From Bacteroidaceae bacterium (GTDB lineage Bacteria; Bacteroidota; Bacteroidia; Bacteroidales; Bacteroidaceae), in the NCBI GenBank assembly GCA_024698925.1, contig JAILQO010000031.1, forward strand, positions 62,001 through 126,000: a DNA stretch of 64,000 nt. Direction: 5' to 3'. Below are positions 30,126 through 37,765 of this stretch, one piece after another (position 1 is the first letter of the stretch; the number at the start of each line of letters is the position of its first letter). The position numbers and the translations under genes are program-made. Under the pieces are notes generated by a model. The model was not told the origin of the DNA, ran no database searches, and worked only from the letters and a program-made list of their open reading frames with translations.

Positions 30126-30156
30126 TTTGTCAAACGAGAAAAAAACAGTACTTTTG
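30126..30156 (+). promoter_or_regulatory. Promoter of the Rid-like gene
   Basis: TTTG (30126-30129), 19 nt, TACTTTTG (30149-30156) fully matches the Bacteroidota consensus. The ATG at 30179 lies 22 nt after the -7 element. Confidence 0.75.
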
Positions 30157-30178
30157 CGGCGCTTTTTGAAACAAGCAC

Positions 30179-31342
30179 ATGGATTACAGGCTGATTCCAT
30201 ACGACAAAACAGGCGTCGCCGCCGAGCTCTCCACGTTCATGCGTGAGGGCGGTGTGACGGAGCATCACGCGATTCTACACGTTGAACCGCGCGGTGAGCT
30301 GTTTGCGGGTCAGCTGGCGCGACTCATGGAGGCTGTGAAGGCGCTGACGGCGGAGCCAGACTGCACTGGAGCGCGCATCGTATTCATGCGCCTGTTCCTC
30401 TCGGATGCAGCCAATCAGCAGCAGATCATAGACGAGTTGGGAGTGATGAAGGATGCGTGCAACGCGTGTTCCATCAGTTGCATCCAGCAACCGCCTCTTG
30501 ACGGCTCGAAGGTAGCTGCATGGCTCTATCTCGTCCACGACATGGATGTGGAGCGTCTGCAGGACGGCCTTGTCATTGCCAGTCACAACGGCTACAAGCA
30601 TCTGTGGCAGATGGGCCTGTGCTGCCCCAAGGGCAACAGCGCAGCGCAGACTGAGAGCTTGCTGGTAGGTTACGAGGAACTGCTGAAACAGCATGGCGCA
30701 ACGCTCGCTGACAACTGTATCCGCACGTGGTTCTATGTCCGCGACGTGGATACGCAGTATGCCGGAATGGTGCGTGCCCGCCGCGAGAACTTCGTGCTCC
30801 AGGGCCTCACTGAAAAGACGCATTATATTGCCTCAACAGGCATCGGCGGTGTCCCTGCCGACACGATGGCCATCGTGCAGCTCGGCACGTATGCCCTCAC
30901 GGGTTTCCTGCCCCAACAGCAACGTTACCTCTACGCCAAGACGCACCTGAACTCGACATACGAGTACGGCGTGACCTTTGAGCGTGGAACGGTGGTTGAT
31001 TTCGGCGATCGCAGCCACGTATTCATCAGCGGTACGGCCAGCATCAACAATCGCGGCGAGGTAGAGCACGTAGGCGATATCGTGAAGCAGACGGAGCGGA
31101 TGTGGGAGAATGTCGGCGCGCTGCTGGCTGAGGCTGACAGCTCATTCGATGATGTGGCACAGATTATTGTCTATCTGCGCGATACGGGCGACTACGCGAC
31201 GGTAAAGGCACTCTTCGAGCAGCGCTTCCCGCAGACACCCTATGTGATCACGCTCGCACCTGTTTGCCGTCCGGCCTGGCTCATCGAGATGGAGTGTGTA
31301 GCCATCCGCACGAACAAGAATCCCGAATACCGAGATTTCTAA
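30179..31342 (+). CDS. Two-domain Rid (YjgF)-like protein
   Basis: The 387-residue protein has a C-terminal RidA/YjgF-like domain (about 255-380: HVFISGTASINNRGEVEHVGDI, QTERMWENVGALLAEADSSFDDVAQIIVYLRD, LIEMECVAI). The N-terminal half is related, with elements of the same fold (LDGSKVAAWLYLVHD). The closest functional group with this build and the FISGTASI motif is the chorismatase family (FkbO, XanB2), so it may cleave chorismate, but I cannot confirm the active-site set. A general Rid deaminase is the alternative. It is monocistronic with its own promoter and terminator. Confidence 0.75.
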   Translation: MDYRLIPYDKTGVAAELSTFMREGGVTEHHAILHVEPRGELFAGQLARLMEAVKALTAEPDCTGARIVFMRLFLSDAANQQQIIDELGVMKDACNACSISCIQQPPLDGSKVAAWLYLVHDMDVERLQDGLVIASHNGYKHLWQMGLCCPKGNSAAQTESLLVGYEELLKQHGATLADNCIRTWFYVRDVDTQYAGMVRARRENFVLQGLTEKTHYIASTGIGGVPADTMAIVQLGTYALTGFLPQQQRYLYAKTHLNSTYEYGVTFERGTVVDFGDRSHVFISGTASINNRGEVEHVGDIVKQTERMWENVGALLAEADSSFDDVAQIIVYLRDTGDYATVKALFEQRFPQTPYVITLAPVCRPAWLIEMECVAIRTNKNPEYRDF

Positions 31343-31373
31343 GTCGATACAATAAATACACCTAATATAAAAA

Positions 31374-31407
31374 AGAAGGGGCAGTGTTGCGTGACACAGT
31401 CCCTTCT
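31374..31407. terminator. Bidirectional terminator between the Rid-like gene and tlpA
   Basis: AGAAGGG (31374-31380) pairs with CCCTTCT (31401-31407), with an inner GTGT/ACAC stem. On the plus strand the stem is followed by CTCTTTGTTTGTT, and on the minus strand by a run of Ts (TTTTATATTAGG), so it can serve both convergent genes. Confidence 0.7.
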
Positions 31408-31430
31408 CTCTTTGTTTGTTCTTGCGGAGC

Positions 31431-32543
31431 TTACTCAGCCAGCAGTTCCTTCACCTTGTCAGCAAGGGCAGAACCACGCAAGTCGCGAGCCACAATCTTA
31501 CCGTCCTTGACAAGTACGGAAGCGGGAATGGAGCGTACGGCATACGTAGCGGCGCCCTCGCACTCCCAACCCTTGAGGTCGGAAATCTGCGGCCATGGCA
31601 GGTCGAGGTCTTTGATAGCCTTCTTCCACGCATCTGCGTCCTTGTCCAGGCTGACACCGATGATGTCGAAGCCAAGGATGTGGTAGGCATCATAGGCGGC
31701 CTTCACGTGCGGCATCTCAGCACGGCAGGGACCGCACCAGCTTGCCCAGAAGTCAATCATCAGCACCTTGCATTGCTCAGCAACTTCGCTGACACTCAGC
31801 TCCTCGCCCTCAGGCGTCTGAGCCTTGATGTCCTTGTAAGCGTTGCCGATAGCTGTCTCTGCCTTCTTGGCATAAAGCTCGCGCATACTCTTAATCTCTT
31901 CTGTATCAGCGCCCTCGGGGAGCGCAGCCAACTGTTCGATGACAAAGGCATCATCCAACATGCCGGCATAACCGATGAGGTAGGTCTGGCCAGCAATGTT
32001 ATTGATGTTGCGCTGAATGAAACCCTTGTAGATTTCGATATCCTGCTGTTGCAGTTCCTCCAGCTTCTTCTCGGCCTCGGCCTTGGCAGCTTCGTCAGAA
32101 TCGGGGTTGTTCAGGACGTCGAAGATGGGACGTGCCTTGTTGCTCGTCTCGGCCTCGTGGATAGCCAGATCCGTGAGTTCCTCATTGGCAGGTGTACCGC
32201 TAATGATGGCGACGGTGTTGGGCGTCGTATCCAGCTGGATTTCAATGTTAGCATTCTCCAATGCAAATTGTGTGCCTACAGCCAGGTCGGGATTGCTGTT
32301 GGATTTCCAGATGATGTAGCGCATAGCGGCGGTGTCCTGTACGCCCTCAAACACGAATTTGCCGTTCTTAATGACGGTAGTCTGAAGCGTATCAACTTCA
32401 AACATACTGTGGATAATCGCCAGGATAACAGTATCGCCATCCTCGGCACCTGTGGCCGTACCGGTCACCTTGTACCCGCTCTGTTTGCAGGCAGCTACGC
32501 AAAGCAGAAGAGCCAGCGCAGCGAAAGAAAATAGTTTTTTCAT
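31431..32543 (-). CDS. TlpA-like thioredoxin lipoprotein (WCGPC)
   Basis: Exported thiol-disulfide lipoprotein. The signal peptide ends in CVAAC with lipidated C19. A DUF4369-like N-terminal domain follows (about 22-130, GYKVTGTATGAEDGDTVILA), then a helical Glu-rich linker, and a thioredoxin domain from about 250 with WCGPC at 269-273 and the cis-proline context VRSIPASVLV. Likely reduces disulfides in the periplasm. It is the last gene of the susCD operon, 5 nt after a second TlpA-like gene. Confidence 0.9.
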   Translation of the reverse strand: MKKLFSFAALALLLCVAACKQSGYKVTGTATGAEDGDTVILAIIHSMFEVDTLQTTVIKNGKFVFEGVQDTAAMRYIIWKSNSNPDLAVGTQFALENANIEIQLDTTPNTVAIISGTPANEELTDLAIHEAETSNKARPIFDVLNNPDSDEAAKAEAEKKLEELQQQDIEIYKGFIQRNINNIAGQTYLIGYAGMLDDAFVIEQLAALPEGADTEEIKSMRELYAKKAETAIGNAYKDIKAQTPEGEELSVSEVAEQCKVLMIDFWASWCGPCRAEMPHVKAAYDAYHILGFDIIGVSLDKDADAWKKAIKDLDLPWPQISDLKGWECEGAATYAVRSIPASVLVKDGKIVARDLRGSALADKVKELLAE

Positions 32544-32548
32544 AGTTT

Positions 32549-33604
32549 TTATAATGAAAGAATGATAATAGGTTTCACATCGTCTACGTGGTCTGGCGCA
32601 GAAACTACATTTCCGTCTGGTCCTATCAGAAGATAGTATGGTACGCCATTACCCACTTGGTAGTCCTTGAAGAAGGTGTCATAGCCCTCTTTTGTAAGTA
32701 TGTAGTGTGGCCAGGGCATCTCGTGTTTAGCCATTGCCTCGCGCCAGGCTGTCTCTTCCGTGTCGCAGCTGACACCTATCACGGCGAGTTGCTCGGCATA
32801 CTCCTCTGCAACCGCTTTCACATCAGGCATGGAGTACAGGCAGATGCCACACCAACTGGCCCAGAAATCTATGAACACGTACTTACCTTGGGGCAGCACT
32901 TCGGTTAATTGGCACGTCTTCCCTTCAGTATCCTGCACCTGCAGATCCAGGAGTGCCCCACCCTTCACGGTCTTGCGATAGAGCGCAAGGCGCTGTTGGA
33001 ATTCATTGAAGTGGGCGGTGTCCTCTGGCATGGAGGTCAGCGTCTGCTCTAACGTGTCAAGCTGAGCTGCATCCAGATGGTAGCCTCGCTGGAGCGTGGC
33101 ACAGGCAAGCCACACGCTGACAACACTACGCGGATGGTCCAGCATGAACTGCCAATCGCCACGTGGCGATGATTTGTACTGGGAGAGATACTCGGCAAAA
33201 TCTGTTTGTGGCTGCCCTCCGCAGACGGTCAAGTCTGGCTGCAGTTCCATCGCGCAGGGTGAGATATAGCAGTCGATGTAGTTCCAGCGGATGCTATCTG
33301 TGGGCCATCCATTCTGCTCTACAAGCGCGAGGTTATTGGTTGTCAACAAAGCGGGCATCGGTGTCTGGATATCTGCCTGGAGCTCGAAAGCGCCGTCCTT
33401 GATGACTGTCTCTGCAATAGCCTCATAGCCTGCCTCGTGCGATGAAATGGCTACAACGGTACCGTCTGGCAGGTCCAAACCGCTGCCACGAAGGCTGAAG
33501 GTTTGAGGAGTCTCGTTGCAGGCTACCAAAAGGGATAGCGCGGCCAGAGGCAGGACGATAGCCTGCCACATGACCGAGCATAGATTTCTGTGTATCGTAT
33601 TCAT
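32549..33604 (-). CDS. TlpA-like thioredoxin lipoprotein (WCGIC)
   Basis: Paralogue of the downstream gene. A lipoprotein signal with LLVAC (lipidated C29) is followed by a divergent N-terminal domain containing additional cysteines (DCYISPCAMELQPDLTVC) and a thioredoxin domain with WCGIC at 251-255 and GNGVPYYLLIGPDG as the cis-proline loop. The Pro to Ile change within CxxC should alter redox potential relative to WCGPC. The start overlaps the stop of the upstream gene by 4 nt. Confidence 0.88.
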   Translation of the reverse strand: MNTIHRNLCSVMWQAIVLPLAALSLLVACNETPQTFSLRGSGLDLPDGTVVAISSHEAGYEAIAETVIKDGAFELQADIQTPMPALLTTNNLALVEQNGWPTDSIRWNYIDCYISPCAMELQPDLTVCGGQPQTDFAEYLSQYKSSPRGDWQFMLDHPRSVVSVWLACATLQRGYHLDAAQLDTLEQTLTSMPEDTAHFNEFQQRLALYRKTVKGGALLDLQVQDTEGKTCQLTEVLPQGKYVFIDFWASWCGICLYSMPDVKAVAEEYAEQLAVIGVSCDTEETAWREAMAKHEMPWPHYILTKEGYDTFFKDYQVGNGVPYYLLIGPDGNVVSAPDHVDDVKPIIILSL

Positions 33605-34878
33605 CGACGAATCACTAATTTTTTGCCATCTACAATGTACATGCCTTTGCGATTCATATTGCGAACGAGGCGGCCATTGAGGTCATAGATACGGCTGTTA
33701 GCTGTCTTGACAGCAGAAGTGGAGTGGATGCCATCATACATTTCCAGCGTCAGGACATCGTCCATGCCGCCAATCTCCTGAATGCTTTCGTTGTCGAAGC
33801 CGAAGACCATTGTCTTGGCAGGAATCGTAGCATCAGCGGCAAGACGCGTCAGCTTAACCTGCCATTCGTCGCCTGTAGGCAGCACGACCTGATAGTAGGT
33901 CTTAGTGCCATCGAGATCACCAACAGATTGAGCCTCATCGCCAGTCCAGAATGGATTGTCAGCAGGCCATACATCATCTGCCAAAGGCAGTACCTGGATG
34001 TCACCCCAAGAGCAGACAATGGTCGGCGTCAGGCCCCAGATCATCTTGCTATCTGTGGTGTATGTCAGTTGGCTCCTGCCGATATTGTAGGTATCTACAA
34101 AGAAGATGGAAGCATTGTCGCCAATCAGCTGCAAATTGCGTGTGTCATAAATAATCTGGTAACCGCTCTCGGATGCAGGAATGGTCTCTACGGCATCACT
34201 ATGGAAGAAAGCCGTGTAGTGGGCTGCTTCAGTCACGTCAACCTGCAACTCGGCATCCTTCAGCTGCGTCTCGCCATCGGGAGCAAGCCAATAATCAAAT
34301 GTGGCCTGGTATGCCTCATCGGCAACAGCCTTCAGCGTTACCTTGTCACCAATCTTATTTACGAGCGGAGAAACTTCAACAGAACCGAAGAGGCTGCAGC
34401 TCTCATCTACGCTTGCTGAGATGTGTGTGAAAAGCGCGTAGATGGTAGAGTCGGGCTCAAAGGGCGTGAGATCCACGGTGTTATCCGTAGCGCTCGTCTT
34501 AGAGTTAACCATCAGCATATAAATATCGGAATAGAGGGAAGCAGGTTCGATAACCTCATCTTTAGTACCCCAACCGATAAAGGTCCAACCTTCAGCAGGC
34601 TGAACAAAGCCATTCAAATAGTCTGTAGCCATGCCAAAGACTTCGCTTTTCCACTCAAAACGCTCCTGCCAGGAGGCGGCTGGAACCTGATCGCTCGACT
34701 CTGTAGTACCAGTGCTCTGACTTTCAATGTAAACCTTACCGGCTCCAGTGGGATATGCCTCAAAAACGTCGTAATACCAGTGGTAAGCGTCGTCGGGTTC
34801 GGCCATCGCCACAGTTGTGGTGAGAAGCATGACTGCGAGCATCATGATGCTACGCAAGGATTGTGTAAAAATTCTCAT
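33601..34878 (-). CDS. Secreted beta-rich protein with C-terminal sorting-like tail
   Basis: I do not recognise a full-length family. The signal peptide (MRIFTQSLRSIMMLAVMLLTTTVAMA) precedes a region with repeated beta motifs (EGWTFIGWGTKDE, ATFDYWLAPDGETQLKDAELQVDVTEAAHYTAFF) of the kind seen in Listeria-Bacteroides-type repeats. The last 35 residues, SRIYDLNGRLVRNMNRKGMYIVDGKKLVIRR, resemble the short C-terminal sorting domain and the tail of the pectate-lyase-like protein in this window. Likely surface exposed. No catalytic motif is seen. Confidence 0.78.
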   Translation of the reverse strand: MRIFTQSLRSIMMLAVMLLTTTVAMAEPDDAYHWYYDVFEAYPTGAGKVYIESQSTGTTESSDQVPAASWQERFEWKSEVFGMATDYLNGFVQPAEGWTFIGWGTKDEVIEPASLYSDIYMLMVNSKTSATDNTVDLTPFEPDSTIYALFTHISASVDESCSLFGSVEVSPLVNKIGDKVTLKAVADEAYQATFDYWLAPDGETQLKDAELQVDVTEAAHYTAFFHSDAVETIPASESGYQIIYDTRNLQLIGDNASIFFVDTYNIGRSQLTYTTDSKMIWGLTPTIVCSWGDIQVLPLADDVWPADNPFWTGDEAQSVGDLDGTKTYYQVVLPTGDEWQVKLTRLAADATIPAKTMVFGFDNESIQEIGGMDDVLTLEMYDGIHSTSAVKTANSRIYDLNGRLVRNMNRKGMYIVDGKKLVIRR

Positions 34879-34890
34879 AAGCAGTTGTTT

Positions 34891-36072
34891 TTAATTAGTT
34901 TTTGATGAATATAATCTATATATATGACTGTTTAGACGAATCAGAAAAGTCGCGACAAGAAGCAGATGAGGCCAGGTCGCATTCGGGATCCAAGGGGATG
35001 CCAGACAGAATGCAAACATTAGTATATCTACAGAATAGGCGGCCCATAAAAGGGGCTTAAGCCTGTGCCGCAAAAACAGAAGTACCATCAAAGGAAGGAG
35101 ATTATAGGGCAGGATAAGCCAGTTCCACGATGTGGCCACCAATGAAGAACAGCAGAGCAGATATGTCTGTAAGGCTCCTAAGAGGGATTGTATGGTGAGA
35201 AGTAGGATGTCTAGGATACACGGTACAAGCGTCCAGCCCCATCGCCATTCACCGAAGGTAACGAGTATGGCAATCAGTAGTAACACAAAGATGAGCCTTG
35301 CGGGGGTGACAGGAGAAGACTGTGGCTGGTAGCAAGTGGCACAAAGCATCTCTGGCGAGCCAACGATGAGAGGACGCTCTATGCCCAAGGAATCCGTGAG
35401 GGTAGTATGTTGCCAGGCATATAGCAAGTCGCCAGGAATCACGAGTTTTTGCTCTGTTTGACAGGGGGCGTCGGCTTCCGTTCCCACAATCAATGTCCAA
35501 AACAAGTCTGTCCAAGGAGCCTCTGTCAAACAACGACGAACGCGGTCGCGCTGAGTAGCCTGTGCAAGGCCTTCTGGTAGTGAATCATAGTGTAGGACAC
35601 TCTTCCAAATCACAGAATGAACAGCTTGCTGACACACCAAAGCACATCCATGATGAAGATAGTCGTAAGAGTCTGCAAGGCCACGTGCAACATGCTCGTC
35701 AAGATAGCGCCAAAGTCTACGCTTCTCATCAAGCGTAAGATTCAACTCATACGCTGTGACTCCACGGCCCTCGCTCATATAATCCTTCATGTATTCTCGC
35801 GTTGGTGCCACAAGATAGCCGGCGGGTGCCTGACCGGAGATGAAACGCCATCTGCTTTGCGGACGCATATCCATGCCGTAAGTGAAGCAATAGTCCATTT
35901 CGTGTTGAGGAGATTGAAGGCGCAAGGCGGCATGTCCCATTGCTGAATATACAGCTTCGCCAGGCGACATTACAAGAAGCTGTACGCGTATGGAGTCGGC
36001 AAGCGTCTGAGCTGAGACAAAGCCGCAACTCATGACGTAGAGGACGAGGATGTAAAACCAACGCGTTTTCAT
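34891..36072 (-). CDS. lnb: Lipoprotein N-acyltransferase Lnb-like protein (DUF4105)
   Basis: A signal peptide (to FVSA) is followed by a periplasmic DUF4105 domain (about 22-250) with MSPGEAVYSAMGHAALRLQSP, the FTYGMD motif, and HGCALVCQQAVHSVIW. Four or five membrane segments complete the C-terminus (PARLIFVLLLIAILVTF onward). DUF4105 has been redefined, as I recall, as the periplasmic domain of Lnb, the enzyme that N-acylates lipoproteins in Bacteroides. That function fits an operon encoding several lipoproteins. Function here is by family; a diverged paralogue with another role is possible. Confidence 0.72.
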   Translation of the reverse strand: MKTRWFYILVLYVMSCGFVSAQTLADSIRVQLLVMSPGEAVYSAMGHAALRLQSPQHEMDYCFTYGMDMRPQSRWRFISGQAPAGYLVAPTREYMKDYMSEGRGVTAYELNLTLDEKRRLWRYLDEHVARGLADSYDYLHHGCALVCQQAVHSVIWKSVLHYDSLPEGLAQATQRDRVRRCLTEAPWTDLFWTLIVGTEADAPCQTEQKLVIPGDLLYAWQHTTLTDSLGIERPLIVGSPEMLCATCYQPQSSPVTPARLIFVLLLIAILVTFGEWRWGWTLVPCILDILLLTIQSLLGALQTYLLCCSSLVATSWNWLILPYNLLPLMVLLFLRHRLKPLLWAAYSVDILMFAFCLASPWIPNATWPHLLLVATFLIRLNSHIYRLYSSKTN

Positions 36073-36084
36073 ATTTTTGAATGC

Positions 36085-36831
36085 TTATTGAGCATCGCGG
36101 ACGTAGCGGACACTGAGCTTGTTGGCAGCAGGTTCCATGCTTTGACGATAAATGGCATCGTTATTGTAGAAGAACTTGCGATAGAAGTAGTAATCGCCGT
36201 TCTTGTCTGTATCCTTGGTGTCGGTCCAAAAGAAAGCCTGAGAGCCCTTGAAGCGCCAACCGCTTGTTCCCATGATTGTATGATTCGTATAATAACCGCC
36301 CATGAGGATATTCATCGGTGTTGTCTGCCCATTAAAGGCCATCAGACGGCGGGCTATGTTGCCTCGCCATTCCAGGCACGTGGCTTCGTCTTCAGACATT
36401 CCAGATGCTACTTCGAGGCGCTGCCAGTCTGCATCTGTCGGCAAGCGCCAGCCTGCCGGAGCTGCCTGCCGAGCTCCTTCTAATGAATAGAGACAACCGT
36501 ACTTCTGTAAATTCCTCATAGAAGGATTACCATTGATGGCATCATAAAAAGTGTCAGCATCCTGATAGACAGAACAGAGTACGGGATCAGCAATTTGATA
36601 ACGCATATTCTCGGCCATCCAGTCCAGACCTGCATAGCTCACATAGTGATAAACAGCACCATCGCGCACATCAGTGAAGGTGCCGGTAGCTTGGGGTGTA
36701 GTCGGGGTTATATCCAGCTCTTCTTTGGCACAGGAAACGGACATCAGCAATGTCAGCAGAAGCGTGAAATAACAGCTGAGAATGGAACGAAGAATCCTTG
36801 TTATAGTATCATGTAGAGACATCATTATCAA
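36085..36831 (-). CDS. FISUMP-domain lipoprotein
   Basis: The lipoprotein signal ends SVSC near residue 34. The domain is the Fibrobacter succinogenes major paralogous type: FTDVRDGAVYHYVSYAGLDWMAENMRY at the start, YGCLYSLEGARQAAPAGWRLPTDADWQRLE in the middle, and SVRYVRDA at the end. These lipoproteins are widespread surface proteins of the phylum without a known activity. The start may be the third Met (36822, MSLHD) rather than 36831. It lies 12 nt upstream of the Lnb-like gene. Confidence 0.82.
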   Translation of the reverse strand: MIMMSLHDTITRILRSILSCYFTLLLTLLMSVSCAKEELDITPTTPQATGTFTDVRDGAVYHYVSYAGLDWMAENMRYQIADPVLCSVYQDADTFYDAINGNPSMRNLQKYGCLYSLEGARQAAPAGWRLPTDADWQRLEVASGMSEDEATCLEWRGNIARRLMAFNGQTTPMNILMGGYYTNHTIMGTSGWRFKGSQAFFWTDTKDTDKNGDYYFYRKFFYNNDAIYRQSMEPAANKLSVRYVRDAQ

Positions 36832-36839
36832 TGATTAGA

Positions 36840-37763
36840 TTAGAAAATATAGCCGATGGCTTCCATCGTTTCTCGTGCCAATTGCAGTTTCTGCATGACC
36901 AGCGGATAGTCGCCATAAGTGGCCTCAAGTTTCTCTTTGCTATTGGCGATGATGGTTCGACAAAAAGATGTTAGGTCATTCTCTTTATCAGGATAGAAAC
37001 CATTGCTGACTCCTGACGATTGCGGATCTTTTCCACGCGTAATAAAGCCAGCGCTCCACAATAGCTTGTTATTCTCATCGTTTTTTATTTCTGGATCTGC
37101 AAACTGCATCGTATAAAGATCATCGCAGACAGCAAAGAAGGCTTCAAAGGCGGAACTGTTGTTCAGGATGAGTTTGCCAAGAAGGATATTGATGACCTGC
37201 GCTGTGTAACGCTCCTTATTGGCATCGTTCAGCGTTGGAATCAGTTTGCAGGCGACAGCCGCGACTTCTTGTCCTGAGGCAGCATAATCATTGTAGGTCC
37301 CGAAGTTATCGTTGTGTGTGATGGTTTCTGTTAGCATCCACGCGTAGGGTCGTATCTTTCCAGTAAAGTGTGGTAGCACATAAGAACGAAGGAATTCTAC
37401 TGCTACTTGTTTCTCCGCATCAGTCTGGAGAAGGGTATAGCGGTATTTAGTGACTCCAGAGGCCTCAGTTCCGACGGTGTATGTCAGATCGACAGTCTCC
37501 GTGAACCATTGTGGGTCGCCGTTGAGATCGGTACCCATAAAGCGATGTTGAAGCGTGTCATTAAAGATGAGATAACTGCCGGTTTCTTCATAGAATTGCT
37601 GACGTAATTGCTGAATTACAGCCGACTCAGTGGTTGAAGACTGCAAGTAACGATTTGCCGGATCACGAAAGATGACAGATGTCGTCTCGTCAGAGCAGGC
37701 TGAGAGAACAGCCAGCAGCACCAACGTGATTACAATTATCGGTATGTGTCTATATGATTTCAT
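36840..37763 (-). CDS. Lipoprotein related to Mx1-type metallopeptidases, probably inactive
   Basis: Lipoprotein signal with LSACS (Cys near 23). The layout (an early FYEETGSYLIFNDTL strand pair, a central helical region, and a C-terminal GFYPDKENDLTSFCRTIIANSKEKLE...YPLVMQKLQLARETMEAIG) resembles the putative zinc metallopeptidase lipoproteins that accompany SusD genes. No HExxH or other zinc-binding motif is visible, so it is either a degenerate member or a binding protein of the same fold. The relation is tentative. It starts 2 nt after susD. Confidence 0.5.
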   Translation of the reverse strand: MKSYRHIPIIVITLVLLAVLSACSDETTSVIFRDPANRYLQSSTTESAVIQQLRQQFYEETGSYLIFNDTLQHRFMGTDLNGDPQWFTETVDLTYTVGTEASGVTKYRYTLLQTDAEKQVAVEFLRSYVLPHFTGKIRPYAWMLTETITHNDNFGTYNDYAASGQEVAAVACKLIPTLNDANKERYTAQVINILLGKLILNNSSAFEAFFAVCDDLYTMQFADPEIKNDENNKLLWSAGFITRGKDPQSSGVSNGFYPDKENDLTSFCRTIIANSKEKLEATYGDYPLVMQKLQLARETMEAIGYIF

Positions 37764-37765
37764 TT

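Noticed and set aside
31416-32534. A 372-residue plus-strand ORF
   Set aside because: Antisense shadow of the TlpA-like gene, which has a lipobox and WCGPC.
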